A stretch of DNA of 64,000 nucleotides, taken from Gordonia amarae NBRC 15530 (GTDB taxonomy: Bacteria; Actinomycetota; Actinomycetes; Mycobacteriales; Mycobacteriaceae). Below, piece after piece: positions 19,035-27,622 of the stretch. The translations under genes were made by a program, and so were the position numbers. How positions within the stretch are numbered: position 1 is the first letter of the stretch; the number at the start of each line of letters is the position of its first letter. Below the pieces are notes generated by a model. It was given only the letters and a program-made list of their open reading frames with translations. It was not told the DNA's origin and did no database searches. The stretch spans positions 62,001 through 126,000 of the forward strand of contig NZ_BAED01000069.1 in the NCBI RefSeq assembly GCF_000241345.1, given 5' to 3'.

Positions 19035-19424
19035 TCAGGTCAGGTCGATGCGGATGCTGAGGAGATCGGTGCCGACGAGCCGGACCACGGCGCTGTTGCC
19101 GCCGGGGAGTTGCTGGAGGCGTGCGCGGGGGTCGTCGTCGGGTAGCAGCTGGGCGATGCCGGTGTGCCAGGTGCCTTTCAGGCGCACCCGGACCGCGGGA
19201 TCGGCCTTGATGTTCTTGACGTAGTCGGAATGCTCGCCGTGCTCGGACACCAGCCAGAACGCGCCGTCGATCATCCTGCCGCCGACAGCCGTGACGCGCG
19301 GCTGTCCGGACTTACGGCCGGTTGTCTCCAGCAGCGTCGGCGACACTTTGCGACCCAGCGGATTGATCAGGCGCCGCTGCATGGGATGCACCAGCGCCCT
19401 TTTGACGGCCTTCATGTCGGGCAT
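19035..19424 (-). CDS. Nitroreductase/quinone reductase family protein (F420-dependent type)
   Basis: A 129-residue single-domain protein of the deazaflavin-dependent nitroreductase family (relatives of Ddn). Family features are LLETTGRKSGQPRVTAVGG near residues 32-50 and LVSEHGEHSDYVKNIKADP, the F420-binding region. It presumably reduces quinones or other small molecules with F420H2, consistent with fbiAB in the same genome. ATG 19424 lies 7 bases after TACGCT. Confidence 0.85.
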   Translation of the reverse strand: MPDMKAVKRALVHPMQRRLINPLGRKVSPTLLETTGRKSGQPRVTAVGGRMIDGAFWLVSEHGEHSDYVKNIKADPAVRVRLKGTWHTGIAQLLPDDDPRARLQQLPGGNSAVVRLVGTDLLSIRIDLT

Positions 19425-19437
19425 GACCGCAAGCGTA
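19425..19437 (-). promoter_or_regulatory. -10 element, leaderless nitroreductase gene
   Basis: On the reverse strand TACGCT (19437-19432) is followed by 7 bases and the ATG at 19424. Confidence 0.5.
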
Positions 19438-19444
19438 GTCGCCG

Positions 19445-19636
19445 CTACGACTCAGGGTTGGCCGATTGGTCTTCGGCTGCCCTCACGAGGGCCGCCATCC
19501 GCTGTTCGTGCTCCTCCAGCAGCCGTAGGCCGGCGCGGATGACGTCGCTGGCCGAGCCGTAGCGGCCGGACTCCACGAGGTCGTGGACGAAGGTGTTGTA
19601 GTGGTCACCCAGTGTGATGGATGTGTTCCGGGCCAT
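19445..19636 (-). CDS. ParD-like type II antitoxin, apparently without toxin
   Basis: A 63-residue ribbon-helix-helix protein: MARNTSITLGDHYNTFVHDL and GRYGSASDVIRAGLRLLEEHE match ParD antitoxins. In parDE operons the parE toxin follows and overlaps; here the next gene downstream is the nitroreductase, with no toxin frame. ATG 19636 follows gaggag. It could be a relic, a solitary regulator or an immunity protein against an unlinked toxin. Confidence 0.8.
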   Translation of the reverse strand: MARNTSITLGDHYNTFVHDLVESGRYGSASDVIRAGLRLLEEHEQRMAALVRAAEDQSANPES

Positions 19637-19657
19637 AGCATTCTCCTCTCACATTGT

Positions 19658-19674
19658 GTATTATTAAGTAATAC
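19658..19674. promoter_or_regulatory. AT-rich inverted repeat at the parD promoter
   Basis: gtatta (19658-19663) and taatac (19669-19674) form a 6-bp inverted repeat about 20 bases upstream of the antitoxin start, in a conspicuously AT-rich patch. ParD-type proteins repress their own promoters by binding such sites. Confidence 0.5.
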
Positions 19675-19790
19675 TCGCCTGGTCACAAGGGTGCCGCGTC
19701 GACTATTTGAGCTACGCGAAGCGTGCAGGGCGAGGCGCATTCCGCTTATCGTGCGGGGGTCACGATGCGGACACACGGAAGGGGCAATGG

Positions 19791-20309
19791 GTGACGGTCG
19801 TATTCGGAGTGATATTCGCAGTCGGTCTGCTCGCCCTTCTTGCCGCGCTGTTCGCCGGGGAGATCGGCGAAATCGGGGAGATCGGCGACGACGGTGGCCT
19901 GCCGTTCATGAGCCTGACCACGCTGGCGATCGGACTGTTCGGATTCGGAGCCGGTGGACTCGGCGCCGACTTCGTCGGCCTGCCTACGGGCGTCTCGATC
20001 GGCGTCGGCGCGGGCGCCGCGGTTGTGCTCGTCGGCATCTTCCGCGGCCTGCTGCTTCCGTACATGCTTCGGCAACAATCGAATTCACACTTCGGGCGGG
20101 CGTCGTACCTGGGTATGACCGGCCGCGTCGAACTCCCGATCGCCCCCGACGGATGGGGTGAGATCACCATCGTCGATCCCGACGGTGCGCGGGTCCGGCT
20201 CAAGGCGCGAAGTGAGGAACCGTCCACCCTGGCCGCGGGGACGCAGGTATACATCTGCGACCTCGACGCTGAATACGTTCGGGTGGTGGCGATTCCGGCG
20301 CTGGACTGA
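19791..20309 (+). CDS. NfeD-like membrane protein
   Basis: 172 residues: an N-terminal membrane helix (about 2-22), a linker with GEIGEIGEIGDDGG, two further hydrophobic segments (about 43-95) and a C-terminal soluble domain with the NfeD OB-fold look (GMTGRVELPIAPDGWGEI). NfeD-like proteins pair with SPFH proteins, and a flotillin follows 54 bases downstream. GTG 19791 has ggaagggg upstream; a longer frame from 19707 has no ribosome site. Confidence 0.75.
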   Translation: MTVVFGVIFAVGLLALLAALFAGEIGEIGEIGDDGGLPFMSLTTLAIGLFGFGAGGLGADFVGLPTGVSIGVGAGAAVVLVGIFRGLLLPYMLRQQSNSHFGRASYLGMTGRVELPIAPDGWGEITIVDPDGARVRLKARSEEPSTLAAGTQVYICDLDAEYVRVVAIPALD

Positions 20310-20363
20310 CGCACGTCCCGGCGCGGCAACAAGACCTGACAACACAACACAGAGGGAAACGGG

Positions 20364-21938
20364 GTGCATATGATTACGATCATCGCAGTGATCGCCGTCG
20401 TAGCGATCGTGGTGTTCATTCTCATTCCGGTGATCTACGTCCGGAACTACATCAAAGTCCCACCCAACGAGGTCGCGGTGTTCACCGGCCGTGGCGCGCC
20501 CAAGGTGGTCCGGGGCGGTGCCCGCTTCCGGATTCCGGGCATCGAACGTGTCGACGTCATGTCGCTCGAACCGTTCAACGTGAACATCAACCTGCAGAAC
20601 GCATTGTCCAACAACGGTGTTCCGGTCAACGTCGAGGCCGTGGGTCTGGTGCGGATCGGGTCCGCGGACGAGGCGGTGCAGACCGCCGTGCAGCGATTCC
20701 TCACCTCCGACAGCAACGAACTGCAGCGCCAGATCAACGAGATCCTCGCCGGCAGCCTCCGCGGCATCACCGCGACGATGACAGTCGAGGACCTCAACTC
20801 CAACCGCGACACCCTGGCCCGCAGCGTCGTCGAGGAAGCCGGTGGCGACCTGGCCCGCATCGGCATGGAGGTCGACGTCCTCAAGATCGCCGGCATCTCC
20901 GACCGCAACGGCTACCTCGAATCGCTGGGTCAGCGGCGTATCGCCGAGGTGAAGCGCGATGCCGCCGTCGGTACCGCCGAAGCCGAACGTGACTCGCAGA
21001 TCTTCTCCGCCAAAGCACGCCAGGAGGGTTCGACGGCACAGGCCGAGGCCGACACCGCCATCGCGACCGCCAATCAGCGTCGGGATGTCGAACTGGCCCG
21101 GCTGCGGGCACAGACCGAAGCCGAGAACGCCGAAGCCGACCAGGCCGGACCGCTCGCGCAGGCCCGGTCCGCGAAGGCCGTCGGCATCGCCAGGGAAGAG
21201 GCCGAGGCCGCCCGCGTCGAGGCCCGCACCGAGGTGGAGCGCAAACGAACCCTGCAGTCGCAGGCCTCGCTGGAAGCGGACGTGATCGCGCCCGCCGAGG
21301 CCGAACGGCAGGCAGCGGTGGCGCGTGCCGAAGGTGAGCGTCAGGCCGCCATCCTGCGTGCGCAGGCCGAGGCCGAAGCCGCCCGGCAGGCGGGTTCGGC
21401 CAGTGCCGATGCCCGTAAGCTCGCCGCCGATGCCCAACGGTCGGAGGCACAGGCGCAGGCCGACGGCATGCTTGCCAACCGCACCGCCGAGGCCGACGCC
21501 CGTAAGCTCGCCGCCGAAGCCCTGCGCGCCGAGCAGCAGGCCGAGGCAGACGGTCTGAAGGCGAAGCTGGAGGCCGAGGCCACCGGTAAGCGGCAGATCG
21601 CCGACTCGCTCAACGCCTTCAGCGAGCAGGCGGTCCGGATGGAGATCCTGCCCGCGGTGCTCAAGGCGCTCGTCGACGCCACCGGCAAGTCTGCCGAGCA
21701 ACTCGGCAACATCGACAAGATCTCGATCATCGGCGGATCGTCGGAGGCCAAGTCCTCGCTCAGCGGTCTGCTCGGGATCTCGCCGCAGACGATCGCCGGG
21801 GTCATCTCGACCCTCGAGGACTCGGGGATCGACGTCACCGGCCTGGTCAACGGGCGAGGCGGGGCGAAGTCGGAGGCGGTGGTCGCGAAGGAGATCATCA
21901 CCACCAACAATGTCGATCCGGAGGTCGAATCGGCCTGA
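20364..21938 (+). CDS. Flotillin-like SPFH-domain protein
   Basis: 524 residues: a membrane helix (about 3-25), an SPFH domain (about 30-200, for example VPPNEVAVFTGRGAPKVVRGG), and a long Ala/Glu-rich coiled coil with repeated AEAxRxA units (about 200-410). It is expected to oligomerise at the membrane as a scaffold for lipid microdomains, together with the NfeD-like protein. GTG 20364 follows gaggg by 7 bases; ATG 20370 is an alternative. A hairpin terminator ends the pair. Confidence 0.88.
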   Translation: MHMITIIAVIAVVAIVVFILIPVIYVRNYIKVPPNEVAVFTGRGAPKVVRGGARFRIPGIERVDVMSLEPFNVNINLQNALSNNGVPVNVEAVGLVRIGSADEAVQTAVQRFLTSDSNELQRQINEILAGSLRGITATMTVEDLNSNRDTLARSVVEEAGGDLARIGMEVDVLKIAGISDRNGYLESLGQRRIAEVKRDAAVGTAEAERDSQIFSAKARQEGSTAQAEADTAIATANQRRDVELARLRAQTEAENAEADQAGPLAQARSAKAVGIAREEAEAARVEARTEVERKRTLQSQASLEADVIAPAEAERQAAVARAEGERQAAILRAQAEAEAARQAGSASADARKLAADAQRSEAQAQADGMLANRTAEADARKLAAEALRAEQQAEADGLKAKLEAEATGKRQIADSLNAFSEQAVRMEILPAVLKALVDATGKSAEQLGNIDKISIIGGSSEAKSSLSGLLGISPQTIAGVISTLEDSGIDVTGLVNGRGGAKSEAVVAKEIITTNNVDPEVESA

Positions 21939-21961
21939 CCGTCAGGATGAGGTGAGATAGC

Positions 21962-21999
21962 AATGTCCGCAACCACTTTCGCGAGTGGTTGCGGACATT
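21962..21999. terminator. Bidirectional hairpin terminator after the flotillin gene
   Basis: Perfect 16-bp arms, aatgtccgcaaccact (21962-21977) and its complement (21984-21999), with a ttcgcg loop. It lies between the convergent flotillin and SWIM genes. Confidence 0.8.
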
Positions 22000-22000
22000 C

Positions 22001-22786
22001 TCACTCGAGGAGGACGTCGTAGAGTTCGGCGAGCTGGTCGACGGCCTCGCCGACGTCGCCGGCGGGGATGCCGGAGGCACGCAGTGCGGCGTGCAGGGTC
22101 TTGATGTCCAGGTCCAGGATCGGGTTCATCCGTGGTGGATTCGGCAGCGGCGGCAGTGCCGGCGCGGCGGACGGAGCCAGAGGAGCGGACGGCATGCCGG
22201 TCTCCTCGGCCGATGCGCTGCCGCTGAGGGATTCGACGCTGAGGGATCCGATACTGAGGGATTCGACTGCTGACAGCAGTTCCGGGAGGTCGGTACCCAT
22301 GACGGTGAGCAGGGTGGTGGCGTGTTTGTCGATCTCGGCGGCAACCTCGTAGGTGACGGCGAGGACGTGGATACAGCGGACCGTCTCGTCGGGGCAGGTG
22401 CACGAGGATGCGATGTCGGCGGCCTCGGTCGGCAGGACGAGTTCGCCGAGGGCCTTCGGCTGGGTTCCTCGCGTCAGGGCGAGCAGGTCGTCGACGGCGT
22501 TCTGTGAGCGCAGCAGCGATGTGACCGTGGGTGCGTGGACGGGTCGGACGGTGAGGGTGACTTCAAACGGTTCGAGCTGACTGCCGTCGACCAGGGCGGT
22601 GACCCGGCCGCTGCCGATCGAGAGCTGCCTGACGTTCCGATCGCGGAAGTAGCTGCGGGCCTTGGTGATACGCCGGGAATCCACCGGTCCGGTGACGCGG
22701 CCCTCCACCACGTCGCACAGCGCCCGCGACCACGGGGTCACCCCGTAGCCGCGGGTCGCCTTCCGGCTGCCGCCGCGCGGGCTCAT
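22001..22786 (-). CDS. SWIM zinc-finger protein partnered with SNF2 helicase
   Basis: 261 residues with a SWIM zinc finger (CTCPDETVRCIH, pattern CxC-Xn-CxH) around residue 133. A Ser/Pro/Ala linker holds the repeated SLSIGSLSVESLSG, and a small C-terminal helical domain follows. SWIM fingers bind nucleic acid or protein and in bacteria often accompany SNF2 ATPases. The start overlaps the helicase stop by 4 bases (ATGA). Confidence 0.88.
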   Translation of the reverse strand: MSPRGGSRKATRGYGVTPWSRALCDVVEGRVTGPVDSRRITKARSYFRDRNVRQLSIGSGRVTALVDGSQLEPFEVTLTVRPVHAPTVTSLLRSQNAVDDLLALTRGTQPKALGELVLPTEAADIASSCTCPDETVRCIHVLAVTYEVAAEIDKHATTLLTVMGTDLPELLSAVESLSIGSLSVESLSGSASAEETGMPSAPLAPSAAPALPPLPNPPRMNPILDLDIKTLHAALRASGIPAGDVGEAVDQLAELYDVLLE

Positions 22787-25611
22787 TCGCCCACCGCCTC
22801 GTCGCGCAGCGCGAACAGTTCGTACAGTTCGTCATTGCCGAAGTCCCCGAGCCAGCTTTCCCCGGTCGACACGGTGAGCGCGGACAGTTCGCGTTTGCTG
22901 TGGATCATGTCGTCGATCCGCTCCTCCAGGGTGCCCACGCACACGAACCGCCGGACGTGCACATCGCGTTGTTGCCCGATGCGGAAGGCGCGGTCGGTGG
23001 CCTGGTCCTCGACGGCCGGATTCCACCAGCGGTCCACGTGGATCACATGATTGGCGGCGGTCAGGTTGAGACCGGTGCCGCCGGCCTTCAAGGTGGCCAC
23101 CAGGACCGGCGGGCCGTCGTCGGACTGGAAACGCGTCACCATCGCGTCGCGGTCGGTGCGTGACACGCCGCCGTGCAGGAGCGGGACGTCGGTGCTGAGC
23201 AGCCCGCCCAGCCAGCCCGCCAGCATCTCGCCGAACGTCGCGAACTGGGTGAACACCAGCGCCCGATCGCCCTCGTCGACAAGGGTTGTCGCGATATCGG
23301 CGAGCAGTTCGACCTTGCCGGAGCGGTGCCCGCTCCGCCGGGTGATGGGGGAGCCGTCGCCCAGGTAGTGGGCAGGGTGATTACAGATCTGTTTGAGCCG
23401 GGTCAGCGCGGCCAGCACGGTGCGCCTGCGCAGCACCCGCTGCTCCTTGTCCTTGAGCGCCTCCATCAATTCATCGACCACGGCCCGGTACAGCGCGGCC
23501 TGCTCGACGGTCAGATTGGCCCGCACCGTCAGCTCGTCCTTGGCAGGGAGGTCGGAAATAATTGCCGGGTCGGTCTTTTCGCGGCGCAGGATGAACGGCC
23601 GGGTCAGTCTGGTCAGGTGCCGCAGCGCCGCCGGATCACGGTCGCGTTCGATCGGTTCGGCGAACCGGGCGCGGAACACCGACGCCGACCCGAGCAGTCC
23701 CGGATTCACGAAATCGATGATCGCGCGCAGATCTTCGAGCCGGTTCTCCACCGGGGTGCCGGTGAGCGCGATCCGGTGTTCGGTGGGGATGGTGCGGATC
23801 GCCTTGGCGGCCGCGGTGTTCACGTTCTTGACGTGCTGTGCCTCGTCGACGACGATGCGCCGCCATGAGTGTCCGGCGAGCAGTGCGCGGTCGCGGGTGG
23901 CGGTGGCAAAGGTGGTGATCACCACGTCGGTGTCGCGGTGGTGCTCGGTGAATCGACTGCCCGCCGGACGTTGTTGGCCGTGGTGCATCGTGACGGTGAG
24001 TTCGGGTGCGAAGCGGGCGATTTCGCGTTGCCAGTTGCCGATGACCGACATGGGGCAGACCACCAGCGTCGGCAATGCTTCCGCGTCACCGGGGTGTCGC
24101 CGGTGTTCGTCGGCGAGGACCGCGATCACCTGGACGGTCTTGCCCAGGCCCATGTCGTCGGCCAGCACCGCACCGACCCCGAGCCCGGCGAGGTGGGTCA
24201 GCCATTCGAAACCACGCTGCTGGTAGGGGCGCAGCGAGGCATCAGCCAGTTCGGCGTTCGGAAGTGCCGGTGGGCGAAGCGAACCGGCGTCGGCGATGTC
24301 ATCGAGCCACGACATGCCCGACACCGCGGTGACCGGGACGCCGGTACGTTCCTCGTCGCCGGTCACCAGATCGAGCAACTCACCCATATCGGGTGCGGTA
24401 CCGGCCGCGGCGGCGACACGCTGGGCGGCGATGAAACCCGCCGCCCGGGTGAGTGCGGCACCGTCGGCCCGCATCCAGATGCCGCGTACCCTGACCAGAT
24501 CGCCTTTCTGCCTGGCCAACTCGTCGATATCGGCGTCGGTCAGGGTGACCGCGTCGCCGCCGGTGCCCAGCGCCAGCCGCCATTGGAAGTCCCGCACCGC
24601 GCCGAGCCCGACCATCGCATTGCGGCGGGGGCTGCCCACCACCGGCCGGCCGGTGAGCGACAACGCGGGCCGGACGTCGGCGATGGTCCGCGGCAACAGC
24701 ACCGCGAAACCCGCCTGCCCCAGAGCGGACACGCCGTCCGCGAAAAGTTCGGCGACGGTGTCGGTGGTGAGCAGGTAGTCCAGGGTGGTGCGGTCCGGTA
24801 GCGCCTGGCGTAGCGGCCCGAACGCGGTGACGGCGTTGGCGAGGTCGGTGGTGACGCGGTCGAGGTCGGCCGGATCGAGACGGTGTGGCACCACCGGTTC
24901 CAGATCTCCCTCGACACTCCGCAGACACACCTGGAAACGCCACAGCGACCCGGCCCCGGGGCCGGGGAGTTCGTCGGACTCGTCGGGTTCGTGCAGCCGG
25001 AACACCACGGAGGTCTCGTCACCGCCGGCGCTGTTCTGCCAGGCCAGCCACGCCGCCGACGCCGCGCCGGCCCGGCTGGTCGGCACCGCATCGCCGGGTG
25101 CGCCGGGCAGCAGTGCGTCGATGAAGCCGAAGCGGTGCGCACCCGACCCGACCGTCGTCAGCCGGGCCCGGCACAGGTGGTCGGTGAGTTCGGCGACCAG
25201 GTCGTCGACGGCCGCCCGCGGATCCGCGTTGTTGCCGGCGATCACGTCGGGTGCGGCGCCCCACATCACCGCGGACCAGCTCCGCCACAACGGAGTGGTC
25301 ACCGGCTGCCAGCGCACCAGCGCCGCACCGTCCGCGGAGGAGACGGCCGGAGTGACACATCCGGCGGCGACCAGGCGCCGCACCCCGTCGAGCAGGTGGC
25401 GGTACCAGGCGAGCTCCGGATGCGTGGACAGCGACCGGGTCGCGTCGAGGAACACCACCGCCGCGGTGACGCCGAGCGTCGCGGTCGCGGCGAAGTCCCG
25501 GCGGCCGTCGGCCCCGATGACCGCCACCCGCGTACTGAACCGGCGACCCGCCAGCAGCGCCGCGATCGGTTCGGGCAGCGCAGGATCAGGGCGGTCGGCG
25601 CCGTGCCACAA
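22783..25611 (-). CDS. SNF2/Rad54-like DEAD/DEAH-box helicase (HelZ type)
   Basis: Large SWI2/SNF2 translocase. From the TTG at 25611 there are 942 residues: an N-terminal family domain, then ATPase motifs DDMGLGKTVQ (near residue 482), VVDEAQHVKN (near 587) and LTGTPVENRLEDL, and the C-terminal helicase lobe with LKAGGTGLNLTAANHVIHVD and AFRIGQQRDV. It resembles M. tuberculosis HelZ (Rv2101). Homologous sequence (HALWRPGAGLSLW) continues upstream of the TTG for 24 codons to 25683, and no ATG, GTG or TTG lies in that stretch. An ATC at 25683, 8 bases after TAGAGT, may be the true start. Confidence 0.9.
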   Translation of the reverse strand: MWHGADRPDPALPEPIAALLAGRRFSTRVAVIGADGRRDFAATATLGVTAAVVFLDATRSLSTHPELAWYRHLLDGVRRLVAAGCVTPAVSSADGAALVRWQPVTTPLWRSWSAVMWGAAPDVIAGNNADPRAAVDDLVAELTDHLCRARLTTVGSGAHRFGFIDALLPGAPGDAVPTSRAGAASAAWLAWQNSAGGDETSVVFRLHEPDESDELPGPGAGSLWRFQVCLRSVEGDLEPVVPHRLDPADLDRVTTDLANAVTAFGPLRQALPDRTTLDYLLTTDTVAELFADGVSALGQAGFAVLLPRTIADVRPALSLTGRPVVGSPRRNAMVGLGAVRDFQWRLALGTGGDAVTLTDADIDELARQKGDLVRVRGIWMRADGAALTRAAGFIAAQRVAAAAGTAPDMGELLDLVTGDEERTGVPVTAVSGMSWLDDIADAGSLRPPALPNAELADASLRPYQQRGFEWLTHLAGLGVGAVLADDMGLGKTVQVIAVLADEHRRHPGDAEALPTLVVCPMSVIGNWQREIARFAPELTVTMHHGQQRPAGSRFTEHHRDTDVVITTFATATRDRALLAGHSWRRIVVDEAQHVKNVNTAAAKAIRTIPTEHRIALTGTPVENRLEDLRAIIDFVNPGLLGSASVFRARFAEPIERDRDPAALRHLTRLTRPFILRREKTDPAIISDLPAKDELTVRANLTVEQAALYRAVVDELMEALKDKEQRVLRRRTVLAALTRLKQICNHPAHYLGDGSPITRRSGHRSGKVELLADIATTLVDEGDRALVFTQFATFGEMLAGWLGGLLSTDVPLLHGGVSRTDRDAMVTRFQSDDGPPVLVATLKAGGTGLNLTAANHVIHVDRWWNPAVEDQATDRAFRIGQQRDVHVRRFVCVGTLEERIDDMIHSKRELSALTVSTGESWLGDFGNDELYELFALRDEAVGE

Positions 25612-25680
25612 CGACAGACCGGCCCCCGGACGCCAGAGGGCGTGGAGGCCGAGCGGGTGGTGCGTGTCAGCTGTGGTGGC

Positions 25681-25697
25681 GATAGTCGAACACTCTA
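25681..25697 (-). promoter_or_regulatory. -10 element and possible ATC start of the SNF2 gene
   Basis: On the reverse strand TAGAGT (25697-25692) is followed by 8 bases and an in-frame ATC (25683-25681), leading IATTADTHHPLGLHALWRPG into the helicase. The geometry is that of the leaderless genes elsewhere in the window. Confidence 0.45.
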
Positions 25698-25725
25698 TCG
25701 GCCGCCGGTGACACCGGGCCGGGTG

Positions 25726-26154
25726 TCAGCTCGCGTGGGTGGCCGACGGTGCGGTCGGCGCCGTCTTGGGGATGAAGTGCTGGGCGTCGAGGATCAGCAC
25801 GACGCGGTCGTCGACGTCGGCGGGCACAGGCTCGTCGGGGTTGCCGTAACGCCGGCCGAGCTCCCGGTAGAAGTCGCCCTCGGGGTCGCCGCCGACGGTG
25901 ACGAGCCAGCCGGTGATCTCCAGGACGCGGGCCGGGTTGTCGGAGTCGGTGATGATGAACGAATAGTTGGGGTTGGCCTGTAGTGGCACGAACTTGCGGC
26001 GCGGGATGGTCTGGCTCATCCGGATGTGGGCGCCGTCCCAGGTGAACCGCATCGGCTGCAGGCTGGGCCGCCCGTCGGGCGACACCGTGGCGAGGATCCC
26101 GATGAGCGGACGTTCGAGCAGGTCCCGGTACTCGTCGGGCAGTGTGTGGATCAT
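25726..26154 (-). CDS. PPOX-class F420-dependent or flavin-binding oxidoreductase
   Basis: A 142-residue split beta-barrel protein of the pyridoxamine 5'-phosphate oxidase-like superfamily. Features are LIGILATVSPDGRPSLQPM at residues 18-36, a strand-rich middle (RMSQTIPRRKFVPLQANP) and VLEITGWLV. Such actinobacterial proteins commonly bind F420, but the cofactor cannot be told from this reading. ATG 26154 lies 7 bases after TACCAT. Confidence 0.85.
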   Translation of the reverse strand: MIHTLPDEYRDLLERPLIGILATVSPDGRPSLQPMRFTWDGAHIRMSQTIPRRKFVPLQANPNYSFIITDSDNPARVLEITGWLVTVGGDPEGDFYRELGRRYGNPDEPVPADVDDRVVLILDAQHFIPKTAPTAPSATHAS

Positions 26155-26167
26155 GTGGTCGATGGTA
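26155..26167 (-). promoter_or_regulatory. -10 element, leaderless PPOX gene
   Basis: On the reverse strand TACCAT (26167-26162) is followed by 7 bases and the ATG at 26154. Confidence 0.5.
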
Positions 26168-26221
26168 GCGACCCGAACCAGTTATTGAAAACCTTTCGGT
26201 AGGGATTCCCGTAACGGGCGC

Positions 26222-27280
26222 TCAGGAGTTGGAGTCCAACGATCCCTTGACGTCGTTGAGCACGAGCCAGGCCGCGGCCAGGCCGGACGTGGAGAACCAG
26301 ACGGTGTCGTCGACGGCCAGTACCCGCTTCCACGTGGGTGCGCCCATGTCGAGCCAGCGGTCGCTCTCCAGGACGGTCCGCGCGTGCTTGAACGAACCGC
26401 TGTTCTTGATGTCCGGGCCGGTCACATCACCGGCGTCGCGGTAGCTGACGTAGATGAGGTCGGCGTCGGCGGTGGTGAGGTTGCCGTCGGTCAGCTCGGT
26501 GGTGCCGGGCTCGCGCTGGGTGACCGGCCGCTGTACGCCGATCGTGGCCAGCACCTGCGCGGCGAACGAGTCGGTGCCCTCGACCGACTGGCCGTCGGCG
26601 GAGAAGCGGACGAGGGAGACCTCGGTGTGGGCGGCGTCCTTGCGTTTGCCGGTCCGTGCCGTCTCCCTGGTGAACCGGGCCAGCAGGTCGGTCGCGGCCG
26701 CGGACCGGTTGAGGGCACCGGCGACGGACCGGTACCGCTCCGCCCAGTTCTTCGCGGGATCGGCGGTGGGATCGACGGTGACCGTCCGGACGCCCGTGAA
26801 CCCGGCGGCTCGCGAGGCCGTGGCCGGGGTGGTCAGCACGATGTCGGGGTCTGCCGCGGTGACGGCCGCCGCGTCAGGGGTCTCGCCGATCGTCGGGACC
26901 GAGGTCAGTTGCGGCCCCAGATAGCGGGGAATCGAACCCTTGCCCGCGGTGACCGCGGTGACCTTGGAGCCGATCCCCAGCGCGCAGAGGTCATCGAGAA
27001 GCAGCGGATCGGTGACGACGATCCGGCGGACGTCTGGTGTGCCCGCATCAGGTGCGGTGGGTGCGAAGCACGTCTTGGTGTAGTCGCGTTCGGAACCGAC
27101 GATGTTGACCTCGGCCAGGCGTGTGGTCGGCGTCGAGACGGGGGAGCCGTCCGGGGTGGTCAGCGCCTCCTCCTCGTTGCCGCACGCACCCAGGAGCAGC
27201 ATCGCCGCGGCCAGTGCCGCACCGATCGACGTACGCCTGAGCCTGGGGCGGGGATGGGGTGTTCCGGAGCCGCTTCGCAC
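26222..27280 (-). CDS. fecB: Siderophore-type ABC transporter substrate-binding lipoprotein (FecB-like)
   Basis: 352 residues with a lipoprotein signal (basic start, hydrophobic stretch, lipobox LLGAC with Cys near residue 33) and a periplasmic-binding fold (RRIVVTDPLLLDDLCALGIG, DAAAVTAADPDIVLT). It should capture iron-siderophore or heme outside the membrane. The adjacent ctaD, divergent, gives the Rv3044-Rv3043c arrangement, so FecB is the best name. GTG 27280 lies 6 bases after TAGGTT. Confidence 0.87.
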   Translation of the reverse strand: MRSGSGTPHPRPRLRRTSIGAALAAAMLLLGACGNEEEALTTPDGSPVSTPTTRLAEVNIVGSERDYTKTCFAPTAPDAGTPDVRRIVVTDPLLLDDLCALGIGSKVTAVTAGKGSIPRYLGPQLTSVPTIGETPDAAAVTAADPDIVLTTPATASRAAGFTGVRTVTVDPTADPAKNWAERYRSVAGALNRSAAATDLLARFTRETARTGKRKDAAHTEVSLVRFSADGQSVEGTDSFAAQVLATIGVQRPVTQREPGTTELTDGNLTTADADLIYVSYRDAGDVTGPDIKNSGSFKHARTVLESDRWLDMGAPTWKRVLAVDDTVWFSTSGLAAAWLVLNDVKGSLDSNS

Positions 27281-27316
27281 CCGATCAACCTAGTTGTCCG
27301 GCTCGGAAACCGGCAA
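27281..27316 (-). promoter_or_regulatory. Promoter of fecB, leaderless
   Basis: On the reverse strand TTGCCG (27316-27311), an 18-base spacer and TAGGTT (27292-27287) precede the GTG start by 6 bases. Confidence 0.5.
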
Positions 27317-27622
27317 CCGGCCCGCGCCCGTCGCGCGGGACGCCGATCGGCGGGTGCCCGCGGCTGTCCGTGGTGCTCGGCGCCGGCTGTCCCGGAATGG
27401 GCGCACACGCCGCGCCGGACACTCGGGGCGAAGGTCCCGCAAATGGTCTGACCAGCGTCTATGTACCGAATTCGAGGTCAATTACGACAGTTCGTAGGAC
27501 CCGCTCTGTCAGGGCGCCCGGAAGGGTTTAGGATCACTACAAGCGCTCGGTACGTCACGTGCCGACTTAGGGGTGCCGATTGTGCGTCGCCCACGAAAAA
27601 AGGTCGCGCTAGAGGAGGATCT
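27317..27622 (+). promoter_or_regulatory. ctaD upstream region
   Basis: About 300 bases without a gene. A possible promoter is CTGTCA (27506-27511), a 17-base spacer and TAGGAT (27529-27534), giving a leader of about 80 bases that ends in the strong ribosome site agaggagg. Nothing else recognisable was seen. Confidence 0.4.

Noticed and set aside
20085-21701. Long reverse-strand frame opposite the flotillin gene with Gly/Leu repeats
   Set aside because: Repeats simply reflect the antisense reading of the Ala/Glu coiled-coil codons.
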